A DNA stretch of 64,000 nucleotides. Source: Acidimicrobiia bacterium (GTDB lineage: Bacteria; Actinomycetota; Acidimicrobiia; IMCC26256; PALSA-610). The stretch covers positions 2,693,250 through 2,757,249 of the forward strand of contig BPGH01000001.1 of NCBI GenBank assembly GCA_026002935.1. Reading direction: 5' to 3'. How positions within the stretch are numbered: position 1 is the first letter of the stretch; every line of letters begins with the position of its first letter. Below the pieces are notes generated by a model. It was not told the origin of the DNA and searched no databases. It was given only the letters and a program-made list of their open reading frames with translations. The position numbers and the translations under genes were made by a program. This document shows, one piece after another, positions 44,884-53,177 of this stretch.

Positions 44884-46872
44884 TCAGCCCGGGAACAGGT
44901 GCCAGGCCTTCTCGCGCACGAACGTCCGCACGCCGGCGTCCGACATCGACACGCCCGTCCCCGAGTGCCGCCGGCCGGCCCACGGCAGCCGGACGCAGGA
45001 CCGGTCCGCGGTGTTCCAGTAGGCGTTGCCGACGTCGAGTCGCGCCAGGATGCGTTCCGCCCGGGCACGGTCGCGGGTGAACACCGCGGCGCCGAGGCCG
45101 AACTCCGTGTCGCCCATCCGCCGGATCGCCTCCTCGTCGTTGCGCACCGCCGCGACGCCCACGACGGGGCCGAACGACTCGGCGCGCATCAGCTCGGCCC
45201 GCTCGTCGACGTCGACGACGACGGTCGGTTCGAACCAGTTGCCGGGCCGGTCGATCCGCCGTCCGCCCGTCAGCACCCGGCCCCCGCGCGCCAGCGCGTC
45301 GGCGAGCTGCGCCTCGATCACGCCGACCTGCTCGGCGCGCGCGAGCGGCCCGACGTCGGTCGCGTCGTCCGTCGGGTCGCCGACCCGCAGGCGTTCCGCG
45401 GCGGCGACGAGGGCGGCCACGAAGCCGTCGCGAACCGTCTCGTGCACGTACACCCGCTCGATCGCGCTGCACGACTGGCCGCAGTTGTAGAAGGCCCCCT
45501 CGGCGACCGACCGGGCGGCCGCCTCGACGTCGACGTCGTCGCACACGTAGGCGGGGTCCTTGCCGCCGAGCTCGAGCTGCACCCGGACCATCCGCCCGGC
45601 CGTCGCGACCAGCACCGACCGGCCGGTCGCGTAGGAGCCGGTGAGGGACACGAGATCGACCTCGCTCGCGACGAGCTCCGCGCCGGTCGCACCGCCGCCG
45701 ACGACCGCCTGCACCACGTCGACCGGCACCCCTGCGCGGTGGAGCAGGTCGACGAGCCGCAGGCCGGTCAGCGTCGCGTGCTCCGACGGCTTGTAGAGCA
45801 CGGCGTTGCCGGCGAGGAGCGCGGGCACGAGGGCGTTGCAGCCGACGAAGTACGGGTAGTTCCACGCGCTGACGTGCGCGACCACCCCGACGGGTTCGTA
45901 GGTGATCCGCTCCTCGAACGACGGCCCCGCGGTGACGGTCCTGGGCGCGACGATCCGCGGCACGTGCTCGACGTACCAGGCGATCCGCTCGGCGACGGCG
46001 CGGATCTCGGCGCGCGACTGGCGGATCGGCTTGCCGGTCTCGCACGTCGTGGTCCCGGCGCACTCCTCCGCCTCGGCGTCGAGCAGCCGCGCGAACCCGC
46101 GCACGGCCTCCACGCGCTCGGCGACGTCGCGTGCGGCCCAGCGGGGCTGCGCAGCGCGGGCCCGTGCGAGCTTCTGCGCGATCTCGCCCGGCTCGGTGAC
46201 CGCGACCGACCGCACGAGGGTGCCGTCGGCGGGGTTGCGCACCTCGATCGAGTGCGCCGCGACCGGCTGCGGCGCGCGGCGGCGCTCCCCGTCGGCCTCC
46301 GGTGACGGCGGCGGGCCCGGCGCGGGCGCCGGCGCGGGGCCGCCCGCGGCGGCCGGCGCGCCGGCCTCCTCGACGAGCGGGCAGGCCCAGCGCGGCTCCT
46401 TCTGCCCCGGCCGGCGCGGGAGCGCCGCGGTCAATCCGCGCCGGGCGAGCCGCCCCAGCACCTCCTCGACGTCGTCGAGGGACCGGAACCGGTGCCAGCG
46501 TTCCGTGCGGCCCTTCAGCTCCCCGGAGGTCTGCGCGCCCCGCAGGAGCAGGACACCGAGCACCGCGCACTCGGCGGCGTCGAGCCGCAGCGCGTCCTCG
46601 ACGACGTGGCGGTGCTTCACGACCCGCTGCCCGGTGGCCTTGACGCGCCGGCCGAGCCCCTTCGCCCGCAGCCCCTCGAGCGCCCGCTCGACCGTCTCCT
46701 CCGTGTAGCTGACGACCGGCTCGCGGTTGGTGTGCTGGTTGCAGGCGTTGACCAGCGCGTTCAACGACAGCGGGTACGCGTCGGGCGTCGTGACCGCCTT
46801 CTCCATGAGGCAGCCGAGCACGCGGGCCTCCTCGGCGGTGAGCGTGACCGGAGGGGCCGGTGCGTCCGTCAT
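44884..46872 (-). CDS. DUF480 (YceH)-aldehyde dehydrogenase fusion protein
   Basis: One 662-residue frame joins two families. Residues 1-165 are YceH/DUF480 with tandem winged helices: EARVLGCLMEKAVTTPDAYPLSLNALVNACNQ (in two parts), SYTEETVERALEGLRAKGL and ECAVLGVLLLRGAQTSGEL. A 40-residue Pro/Ala-rich linker follows. Residues 210-662 are a complete ALDH with SAWNYPYFVG, VSLTGSYATG, Glu in LELGGKDP, Cys in NCGQSCSAIERVY and ESFGPVV. The ATG at 46872 has TAGGAT seven bases upstream and overlaps the stop of the thioesterase gene (ATGA). DUF480 function is unknown; the ALDH part resembles succinate-semialdehyde or betaine-aldehyde-type enzymes. Confidence 0.85.
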   Translation of the reverse strand: MTDAPAPPVTLTAEEARVLGCLMEKAVTTPDAYPLSLNALVNACNQHTNREPVVSYTEETVERALEGLRAKGLGRRVKATGQRVVKHRHVVEDALRLDAAECAVLGVLLLRGAQTSGELKGRTERWHRFRSLDDVEEVLGRLARRGLTAALPRRPGQKEPRWACPLVEEAGAPAAAGGPAPAPAPGPPPSPEADGERRRAPQPVAAHSIEVRNPADGTLVRSVAVTEPGEIAQKLARARAAQPRWAARDVAERVEAVRGFARLLDAEAEECAGTTTCETGKPIRQSRAEIRAVAERIAWYVEHVPRIVAPRTVTAGPSFEERITYEPVGVVAHVSAWNYPYFVGCNALVPALLAGNAVLYKPSEHATLTGLRLVDLLHRAGVPVDVVQAVVGGGATGAELVASEVDLVSLTGSYATGRSVLVATAGRMVRVQLELGGKDPAYVCDDVDVEAAARSVAEGAFYNCGQSCSAIERVYVHETVRDGFVAALVAAAERLRVGDPTDDATDVGPLARAEQVGVIEAQLADALARGGRVLTGGRRIDRPGNWFEPTVVVDVDERAELMRAESFGPVVGVAAVRNDEEAIRRMGDTEFGLGAAVFTRDRARAERILARLDVGNAYWNTADRSCVRLPWAGRRHSGTGVSMSDAGVRTFVREKAWHLFPG

Positions 46873-47606
46873 CGATCGCATCCTACGAGCACGCTCGCGC
46901 GCACCTCGCCGCCGACGCACAGCCAGCACGCGAACCCGGATTCGGTGTCGGCGGTCAGCATCTCGACCTCGTCACCGGCGTCGAGGCCGGCGCGGAACTC
47001 GATCTCGGCACGGGTCACGACCGGCCCGCCCCGGCGCGCGAGCTCCTCCTCGGCCGCGGCCCAGTAGGCCGCGTTGTTGACGTGGCCGAGCACGTCGAGG
47101 TCCACCGCGCGCAGCGGCCAGCGCGCGCGCACGGCCGACGCGGGTGGCGGCGGGTGCACCAGGCGGGCCCGCACCCGCCGCCCGCCGGCCGACACCCCCC
47201 AACGCTCGTGGAACCCGTCGGGCAGGCCGACCGGCACGCCCCGCTCACGGTCCACGTAGACCCACAACCCGACCGCGCCGACCGCGCGCCGGCCCCCCAC
47301 CTCGACGTCGGTGCGGCGCTCGGCCCAGCGGGCGCCGACCCCGCTGCACCAGGTCCGCAACGTGAGGTCGGCGCGGAACCGCGGGGTGCGCAGCACGCGG
47401 AACGACGAGCGGCGCAGCACCCACACCCCCGCACCGCCCACGTCGGCCGTCGCCGCGTCGTGGTCCGCGACGTCCTGCACGAACCGGGCGAGGGCGTCGA
47501 GCCGCAGGCGCCCGTCGGGACGCGTGTCACCCAGCCCGACGTGGCGCGCCAGCGTGACGACGCGACCGACCGACGGCGGCCCGGCGAGATCCGCGTCGTC
47601 GCGCAC
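46869..47606 (-). CDS. Acyl-ACP thioesterase-like double-hotdog protein
   Basis: The 245-residue protein has two hotdog halves: the first with LGDTRPDGRLRLDALARFVQDVADHD, the second with RAVDLDVLGHVNNAAYWAAAEEEL, whose Asp/Asn/His pattern is the active site of acyl-ACP thioesterases. It would release fatty acids from ACP or CoA. The GTG at 47606 is chosen because TACGTT (47619-47614, minus) is seven bases upstream. It forms an operon with the DUF480-ALDH fusion (stop/start overlap) and diverges from the phosphatase gene. Confidence 0.83.
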   Translation of the reverse strand: MRDDADLAGPPSVGRVVTLARHVGLGDTRPDGRLRLDALARFVQDVADHDAATADVGGAGVWVLRRSSFRVLRTPRFRADLTLRTWCSGVGARWAERRTDVEVGGRRAVGAVGLWVYVDRERGVPVGLPDGFHERWGVSAGGRRVRARLVHPPPPASAVRARWPLRAVDLDVLGHVNNAAYWAAAEEELARRGGPVVTRAEIEFRAGLDAGDEVEMLTADTESGFACWLCVGGEVRASVLVGCDR

Positions 47607-47613
47607 GGACCGC

Positions 47614-47623
47614 AACGTAGTCT
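47614..47623. promoter_or_regulatory. Overlapping divergent leaderless -10 elements
   Basis: The ten bases AACGTAGTCT hold TACGTT on the minus strand, seven bases from GTG 47606, and TAGTCT on the plus strand, eight bases from ATG 47632. The two -10 boxes share two base pairs. Confidence 0.6.
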
Positions 47624-47631
47624 CGGCGCCG

Positions 47632-48315
47632 ATGAGTGCCGCTCCTCCCGAAGGTTTCCGCCAGCACCGGTTCACACCGCCGCCCGGCTCGACCACCGTG
47701 CTCCTCGTGCGCCACGGCGAGTCGGCGCCCGCCCATCCCGACCGCCCGTTCCCGCTCCGGGACGGGCACGGCGACCCGCCCCTCGACGCGGTCGGGGTCC
47801 GGCAGGCGCAGCTCCTCGCCGACCGGCTCCAGCACGAGCGCGTGGACGCGATCTACGTCACGTCGCTGCAACGCACGCACCAGACCGCGGCGCCCCTCGC
47901 CGACCGCCTCGGCCTGCCCCTGCTCGTGGAACCCGACCTGCGCGAGGTGCACCTCGGCGACTGGGAGGGCGGACTGCTGCGGGTGCGGGCGGCCGCGGGC
48001 GACCCGCTCTTCGGGGAGATCCAGCGGCAGGAGCGCTGGGACGTGATCCCCAATGCCGAGCCGCTCGAGGCCTTCGACGGCCGGGTCTGGTCCGCGTTCC
48101 GGCGCGTCGTCGAGCGGCACCCCGACGGGCGCGTCGTCGTGGTCGCGCACGGCGGCGTCATCGGGCAGCTCCTCCACCGGGTGACCGGCGCGCGCCGTTT
48201 CGCGTTCGCCGGGGCCGACAACGCGTCGATCAGCGAGGTGGTCGCGACCCCCGACCGGGTCGTGCTGCGCCGCTACAACGACGTCGCGCACCTCCTCGCG
48301 CTGCTCAACGGCTGA
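47632..48315 (+). CDS. Histidine phosphatase family protein
   Basis: The 227-residue protein has the phosphohistidine motif VLLVRHGESAPA near residue 25, the DAIYVTSLQRTHQTAAPLA segment with conserved Arg, the acid in REVHLGDWEGG, and the second His in VVVAHGGVIGQLL near 180. It belongs to the broad-specificity phosphatase branch rather than phosphoglycerate mutase. The substrate is unknown. Its last 11 bases overlap the end of the convergent hydrolase gene. Confidence 0.9.
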   Translation: MSAAPPEGFRQHRFTPPPGSTTVLLVRHGESAPAHPDRPFPLRDGHGDPPLDAVGVRQAQLLADRLQHERVDAIYVTSLQRTHQTAAPLADRLGLPLLVEPDLREVHLGDWEGGLLRVRAAAGDPLFGEIQRQERWDVIPNAEPLEAFDGRVWSAFRRVVERHPDGRVVVVAHGGVIGQLLHRVTGARRFAFAGADNASISEVVATPDRVVLRRYNDVAHLLALLNG

Positions 48316-48871
48316 GCCCGCGGGCGAACGACGCCAGCGCCTCGACGAGCGTGTCGGCGTCGGGCGCGCGCCGGATGCGCGGCGGCAGCTCGATCTGGAC
48401 GCCGCCGGCCCGCGTCCCGTTGACCGGGTTGCCCGGGTGGACCCCGCGCAGGTGGCGCGGGATCGCGTCGAGGTCGTCGACCCATCGGTACGCGGGCAGC
48501 GAGCGGCGCAACGCGGCCGCGATCGCGCGGGCGAGCACCCGGTCGCGCCCGCCCACGAGGGCGGTCGTCCACCTCCGGTCGGAGGCGCGCAGGCCGCCGT
48601 AGCCGTGCACGGAGACGACGACGTCGACGTGGGCGAGGAAGGCGGCGAGCGCCTCGGAGTGCCGCGGGTCGTGACGGTGCGACGGGATGTGCCAGCGGAA
48701 GCCGTCCGGCTGCACGATCGCGTACACGGACGCGCCCGACCGTGCGGCCGCGCGCCACGCGATCTCGGCCGTTCCCGCCTCGAGGCCGCCGTGCAGCGCC
48801 AGGAACCCGATGCGCGCCCCCAGCTCGCAGTGCTCCAGCACGCCGGGTCGGGCGAGCAGCGCGTCCAGCAC
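48305..48871 (-). CDS. Poly-gamma-glutamate hydrolase family protein (PF05908-like)
   Basis: The 188-residue protein shows LALHGGLEAGTAEIAWRAA near residue 27, VVSVHGYGG near 87 and HPGNPVNGTRAGGVQIELPP near 145, the zinc-ligand pattern of phage-type poly-gamma-glutamate hydrolases, which are carboxypeptidase-like enzymes. No signal peptide is seen, so it is cytoplasmic or leaves by another route. The start is GTG at 48871. It lies just downstream of the glycan exporter genes on the same strand, 54 bases away. Confidence 0.78.
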   Translation of the reverse strand: MLDALLARPGVLEHCELGARIGFLALHGGLEAGTAEIAWRAAARSGASVYAIVQPDGFRWHIPSHRHDPRHSEALAAFLAHVDVVVSVHGYGGLRASDRRWTTALVGGRDRVLARAIAAALRRSLPAYRWVDDLDAIPRHLRGVHPGNPVNGTRAGGVQIELPPRIRRAPDADTLVEALASFARGLSR

Positions 48872-48925
48872 GGGCCCAGTCTCGCGGACGTCCGGGGCGC
48901 CGGGGCGGACGGGAGCCCGCCCCCG

Positions 48926-49960
48926 CTACAGCAGGTTCGCGAAGTCCCGTTCGTGCCGCATGAAGAAGAAGGCGCCGCCGACCAGCATGACGGCCGCCCA
49001 CACGCCCGCCAGGACGACGTAGTCGGGCGACGGCAGGTCCCCGCCGACGATCTGCTGGTAGCTCGCGAAGAGGCCGAAGAGCGGCTGCCAGCGCAGCACG
49101 GCCTCGAGCCCGTCCGGGATGAGCCGCAGCGGGAAGATGATCGGGGTGGTGAAGAAGAGGATCCGGGTGATGTAGCTCATCGCGTTCTGGACGTCGCGGA
49201 AGTAGATCGTGATGGTCGACATCAGCAGCGCGAGACCGACGCTGAGCACGAGCTGCATCGCGAACAGCGGCGGCATCAGCAGGAGCCCGAGGTGCACCGG
49301 CGCGCCGACGAGGACGTGGACGACGACCATCACCCCGATCGTCGGGATGAACCGCAGGAACCCCTTGTAGACGGTCGCGACCGGCAGCAGCGCCCGCGGG
49401 AACGTCGAGTTCAGCATCAGGTTCTGCGACCGCTGGATCGACTGGCCGCCCTCGTTCAGCGAGGAGGTGACGAGCTGGAAGCAGAAGATCCCCCACACGA
49501 GCACGGGGAGGAACTCGATCGGCCGGCTCCCCCGGCGGATGATCGTGAAGAGCATGAAGTAGATGGCGACCTGGAACATCGGCTCGAGGATGCTCCACAA
49601 CGCGCCGAGCGCGGTGTTGGCGTGCCGCCGCCGGATGTCGGCGCGCGCCAGCTCCTTCACGAACTCGCGCCGCTGCCAGATGTCGCGGGCGTAGCCGAGG
49701 AGCTCGGAGGGGAACTCACGCAGGTGCATCTCCCGCGACCGGCGGGGCTCGAACACGTACTCGACCCCGTCCCACTCCTGGGACGGCGCCCGCCCTCCGA
49801 CCGTGGAGACCGCTCCCGACGCGGCCGCCTGCGCCGCGCGCGCCTCGCGCTCGGCCCGGAGGCGCTCGGCCCGCTCGGCCCGGGTCTCGCGCCGGAACTC
49901 GACGGTCGGCGCGGCACCGAGCTCGTCCGGCTCGGTCCTCCCGTCCCGCTCATCGGCCAC
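48926..49960 (-). CDS. wzm: ABC-2 type polysaccharide export permease (Wzm/TagG-like)
   Basis: The 344-residue protein has a long charged cytoplasmic N-terminus (about 85 residues, rich in Arg/Glu) and then the ABC-2 permease: FVKELARADIRRRHANTALGALWSILEPMFQVAIYF, read as the cytoplasmic helix plus first segment, and five further membrane segments to residue 330. It pairs with the ATPase encoded 24 bases upstream and exports a lipid-linked glycan across the cytoplasmic membrane. The neighbouring glycosyltransferases agree with this. RBS: GGGAGGGGA before the ATG. Confidence 0.92.
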   Translation of the reverse strand: MADERDGRTEPDELGAAPTVEFRRETRAERAERLRAEREARAAQAAASGAVSTVGGRAPSQEWDGVEYVFEPRRSREMHLREFPSELLGYARDIWQRREFVKELARADIRRRHANTALGALWSILEPMFQVAIYFMLFTIIRRGSRPIEFLPVLVWGIFCFQLVTSSLNEGGQSIQRSQNLMLNSTFPRALLPVATVYKGFLRFIPTIGVMVVVHVLVGAPVHLGLLLMPPLFAMQLVLSVGLALLMSTITIYFRDVQNAMSYITRILFFTTPIIFPLRLIPDGLEAVLRWQPLFGLFASYQQIVGGDLPSPDYVVLAGVWAAVMLVGGAFFFMRHERDFANLL

Positions 49961-49984
49961 GACCGACTCCCCTCCCGACCGGCA

Positions 49985-50791
49985 TCAGAGGTCGTCCGGC
50001 ATCTGGTCGAGGTTCTGCAGGCGGCAGTACCGGAGGTAGCGGGCGATGGCCTCGTCCGGGTCGCCGAGGAACTCGACCCGCCCCTGGTGCATCCACATCG
50101 CCCGGGTCGCCATCGTGCGCACCGAGGTGAGGCCGTGGGTCACGATGAGGATCGTGCGCCCCTCGCCGCACAGCTCGGCCATCTTCAGCTTGCTGCGCTC
50201 CGTGAACGCCGCGTCGCCGCCCCCGAGCGCCTCGTCGATCAGCAGGATCTCCGGGTCCAGGTGTGCGGCGACCGCGAAGCCCAGCCGTCCCTTCATCCCC
50301 TGCGAGTACGTCCGCATCGGGTAATTGATGTACTCGCCGAGTTGCGCGAAGTCGGCGATGTCGTCGATCAGCGACCGCAGCCGGTCGGGCTCGAGCCCCG
50401 CGGCGAGGCCACCGAGCCAGATGTTCTCCCGGCCCGTGAGGTTCCCGTCGAAGCCGAGGCCCGGGGCGAGCAGGTTGAGCTTGCCCCGCACGACGACACA
50501 GCCGCGTTCGGGGGCGAGGATGCCGGCGATCACCCGGAGCAGCGTCGACTTCCCGGCGCCGTTGCGACCGATCACCGCGAGCACCTCGCCGCGCGGCAGC
50601 GTGAACGACACGTCGCGCACCGCCGGCACGAGCCGGTCGCTCGACGAGCGCGGGCGCAACAGCTTGCGGACCGCGCCCTTCAGCGTCCCCTCGTCGAGCC
50701 GGAGGCGGTACGAGACCGACACGTTCATCGCCTCGATCGCGGGCGGGCCCGGGTTCGGGTCCGGGTGATCCGCCGGGAGCGCGTTGCCCAT
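49985..50791 (-). CDS. wzt: ABC polysaccharide exporter ATPase (Wzt/TagH-like)
   Basis: The 268-residue ATPase has Walker A VIGRNGAGKSTLLRVIAG (about 68-85), the export-family segment LLAPGLGFDGNLTGRENIWL, the variant signature YSQGMKGRLGFAVA, Walker B ILLIDEALGGGD and the switch His in VTHGLTS. There is no C-terminal carbohydrate-binding domain, so recognition of a modified glycan end, as in long Wzt proteins, is unlikely. The ATG at 50791 follows GAGG; in-frame GTG 50806 is also possible. Co-transcribed with wzm. Confidence 0.92.
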   Translation of the reverse strand: MGNALPADHPDPNPGPPAIEAMNVSVSYRLRLDEGTLKGAVRKLLRPRSSSDRLVPAVRDVSFTLPRGEVLAVIGRNGAGKSTLLRVIAGILAPERGCVVVRGKLNLLAPGLGFDGNLTGRENIWLGGLAAGLEPDRLRSLIDDIADFAQLGEYINYPMRTYSQGMKGRLGFAVAAHLDPEILLIDEALGGGDAAFTERSKLKMAELCGEGRTILIVTHGLTSVRTMATRAMWMHQGRVEFLGDPDEAIARYLRYCRLQNLDQMPDDL

Positions 50792-50920
50792 CGCGGCCTC
50801 GGTCACGGGCGCGACACCACCCCGGTCCTCACCGGCGCGCGCCGGCGGGCCGCGCCCGCGGGCCACGGCGCGGGCCCGCCATGGCGCGCTCCTCCGTGAC
50901 CACGGCCGTCGGCATCCGCG

Positions 50921-51367
50921 TCAGCTCCCCGGCGACGAGCCCTCGGCACCCAGCTCGGCCCGCTCGGCCTCGTAGACGAGCGCGGCGATCTCCGGTTCCA
51001 TCGACACGATCGGCCGCTCCGTCACCCTGCCGTTGGGCAGCAGCTCGGTCGCCTTGCGGCGGGCGAGCAGCGGGGGCCTCGACGCGGCCTGCGCGAGCTC
51101 GTTGAGCTCCTGCAGGATGCCGACCATCTCGCGCCGGCTCAGCTCGATCCGGTCCGAGACCTCGTCCTCCGAGAGCGGCCGGTCCGCGCGCACCGCGTGC
51201 GCCACCACCGACAGGAGCATGCGGCCCGGCTCGTCGATGTCGAGGAAGAAGCGCGTGAGCGACTCCTGGTCCCACGGCTGCACCGACGCACGTGCGATCG
51301 CCCGCAGGACGAAGTCGAGCACGTCCTCGACGTGCTCCTCGGGCACGGGCACCATCACGTAGGGCAT
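50921..51367 (-). CDS. YVMVPVPEE-family small protein, copy 1 (unknown function)
   Basis: The 148-residue protein starts PYVMVPVPEEHVEDVLDFVLR and has a winged-helix-like middle part (LSEDEVSDRIELSRREMVGILQELNEL) with a basic C-terminal section. A second gene at 59174-59650 begins QYVMVPVPEELAEQVVEYVR and has the same order, LTVFDMVRLSGLDARQIAGIAFELNQVL. Both flank the glycan cluster. No known family is recognised; the helical core resembles a degenerate winged helix. An AGGAGG site precedes the ATG by nine bases. Confidence 0.72.
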   Translation of the reverse strand: MPYVMVPVPEEHVEDVLDFVLRAIARASVQPWDQESLTRFFLDIDEPGRMLLSVVAHAVRADRPLSEDEVSDRIELSRREMVGILQELNELAQAASRPPLLARRKATELLPNGRVTERPIVSMEPEIAALVYEAERAELGAEGSSPGS

Positions 51368-51533
51368 CGATCCAATCCTCCTGGGCCGCGTAGCGTAGCC
51401 CCTCGTGCCGGGGGCCGAACCCGGCCCCGGCGGTGACCCGGTGCCCTCCGGGGACGGCCACGACCGCGTCGCCCGGTCGCCGCCGCACCACCGGCACGCG
51501 TGCACCCGCACCCGGGCGGCACCCCCGGCGCGC

Positions 51534-52265
51534 TCACGCCCCCGGGTTCCGCTCGCGATAGAGGCGCTGCGCGAACTCGTACAACTCGACGTCGAGGGCG
51601 TTGTCCTCGAGGATGCGATCGATCAGGCGGGGCGGCGCCTCCGCCGGCGTCGTCGCGTTCTTCCGCAACGGGGGCCCGAGATCGAGACCGAAGCGACGTT
51701 CGAGCTCGGTGCAGAACTCGTCGAAGCGGGGCTGGATCCCGAACGCGTCGAGGCCGGCCACGGCCTCCTTCGCGCGCTCCAGGCGCTCCCGGGTGTCGGG
51801 GACGTCGGTGAGCACGCCGTCACCGGCCCGCATCTCGTCCGCCCCGATCGAGAACATCCTCACCATGTGGTTGCGGATCAGGCCGTTGAACCGGAACGGG
51901 TCGTCGTAGATCTCCTCGAGGGAGCGGTCGCGGTCGTCGCGATTGAGCATCTTCTGGTGCCGGAGATACGACAGCGTCCGTTCGACCGGAGGGCGAAGCA
52001 CGCTCAGGGTGACGAACTCCGCGTCCAGCAGCTCGACGGTCGAGAGCGGGAAGTGGCCGGCGATCAGCCGGATCTCGTGCCGGCGAGCCCGCCAGCGCTC
52101 GAGCAGGTGCGAGAGCGAGATCACCGAGTGCCGCTTGTCGCGGCCGTCCGAGGCGTTCGGGTAGATCGCGGCGTCGTCGAACGTCGAGCGGAAGCGGTCC
52201 CGGAGCGACGTGCCCGCCGACTTCTGGAGATGCACCATGAAGAAGCGCGTCGGCTCGCCGTCCAC
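51534..52265 (-). CDS. Sulfotransferase-family protein (glycan cluster)
   Basis: The 243-residue protein has the PAPS loop FFMVHLQKSAGTSLRDRF near residue 10 and the 3'-phosphate motif VLRPPVERTLSYLRH near 95. It is a paralogue of 17800-18543 (shared GHFPLSTVELLDA, NHMVRMFS, EDNALDVELYEFA). Location among glycosyltransferases suggests sulfation of the exported glycan. GTG 52265 is chosen; GTG 52271 and an upstream ATG at 52355 are in frame. A GGGAGTG-type microrepeat at 52261-52297 makes the RBS ambiguous. Confidence 0.78.
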   Translation of the reverse strand: MDGEPTRFFMVHLQKSAGTSLRDRFRSTFDDAAIYPNASDGRDKRHSVISLSHLLERWRARRHEIRLIAGHFPLSTVELLDAEFVTLSVLRPPVERTLSYLRHQKMLNRDDRDRSLEEIYDDPFRFNGLIRNHMVRMFSIGADEMRAGDGVLTDVPDTRERLERAKEAVAGLDAFGIQPRFDEFCTELERRFGLDLGPPLRKNATTPAEAPPRLIDRILEDNALDVELYEFAQRLYRERNPGA

Positions 52266-52459
52266 TCCCACTCCCGCACTCCCGTCCCACTCCTGCGCAC
52301 CCGCGCACCGCGGAACCGGCGTCACGTGGTGCCGCAGTTGTAGCACCGCCGGCACCCCGGCGACGACCGCGCGCAGGCCGCGAACGCGACGATCGCAACG
52401 ATGCGCACGCTCGGGACGCGGGCGACACCGGCGCGTCCACGGGCCGGTACGCTCCGGCC

Positions 52460-53074
52460 GTGAAACGCCTGACCCGGCGCGTCCGGCGCGCCCGCTCCGC
52501 GGCGCGGCTCCCGCACCCCCGCCTGAAGGAGGCCGTGCTCGCCGACCTGCGGTTCGAGTACGGCGCCCGCACCGGCGGCCGCCGGATCCGCACCCGTGCC
52601 GGTCTCGTTCGGGCGTTCTGGCGCATGGTGTGGGAGAGCGACGCGTTCGGGGCCCTCGTGTGCTACCGCATCAAGGCGAGCGCGCAGCGCGCGGGCATCC
52701 CGGTCGTCCCGCGGATCGCCCACCGCATCGCGATGTCCTGGGCCCAGGTGTCGATCGGCGACCCGGTGCTCGTCCGCCCGGGGGTGCGCCTCCCGCACGG
52801 CCAGGTCGTGATCGACGGGTTCGTCGAGATCGAATCGGGCGTGGCGATCCGCCCCTTCGTGACGATCGGGCTGAAGGAAGGGGATCTGCGCGGACCGACG
52901 ATCCGCGCGAACGCTCGGATCGGGACGGGGGCGAAGATCATCGGCCCCGTCACGATCGGCAGGGCGGCCACCGTCGGGGCCAACGCGGTCGTGCTGCACG
53001 ACGTGGCCCCCGGCGCGGTCGTCGCGGGCGCGCCCGCGCGACCCGTCGCCGGGACCGACCGGGCGACGACGTAG
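52460..53074 (+). CDS. Serine-acetyltransferase-like hexapeptide acyltransferase
   Basis: The 204-residue protein has a helical N-terminal half and a C-terminal left-handed helix (VLVRPGVRLPHGQVVIDGFV, IRPFVTIGLKEGD, TIRANARIGTGAKIIGPV, VGANAVVLHDV) closing with VVAGAPARPV. It lacks the classical DKRHP site of true CysE near the helix start, so it probably acetylates a sugar in the glycan cluster. TACGCT at 52448-52453 is six bases before the GTG, a leaderless promoter that starts the rightward half of the cluster. Confidence 0.82.
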   Translation: MKRLTRRVRRARSAARLPHPRLKEAVLADLRFEYGARTGGRRIRTRAGLVRAFWRMVWESDAFGALVCYRIKASAQRAGIPVVPRIAHRIAMSWAQVSIGDPVLVRPGVRLPHGQVVIDGFVEIESGVAIRPFVTIGLKEGDLRGPTIRANARIGTGAKIIGPVTIGRAATVGANAVVLHDVAPGAVVAGAPARPVAGTDRATT

Positions 53075-53177
53075 CCGAGGCTGCGCCGCCGCGTTCCACC
53101 ATCGTTGCGTTGCCCACGGCGGGTGCGCTCGGGCACCCTATGGGCCCGCCGGCGGTTCCGGACCCCGAGGCTGATCG

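Noticed and set aside
48437-50899. 820-residue plus-strand open frame over wzm and wzt
   Set aside because: Antisense to two clear ABC genes, with Arg/Glu/His-rich composition and no motif; a GC shadow frame.
52261-52297. Microsatellite of CCACTC-like units as a phase-variable switch
   Set aside because: The units are imperfect and only four to five long; more likely a GGGAGTG-rich translation start region.
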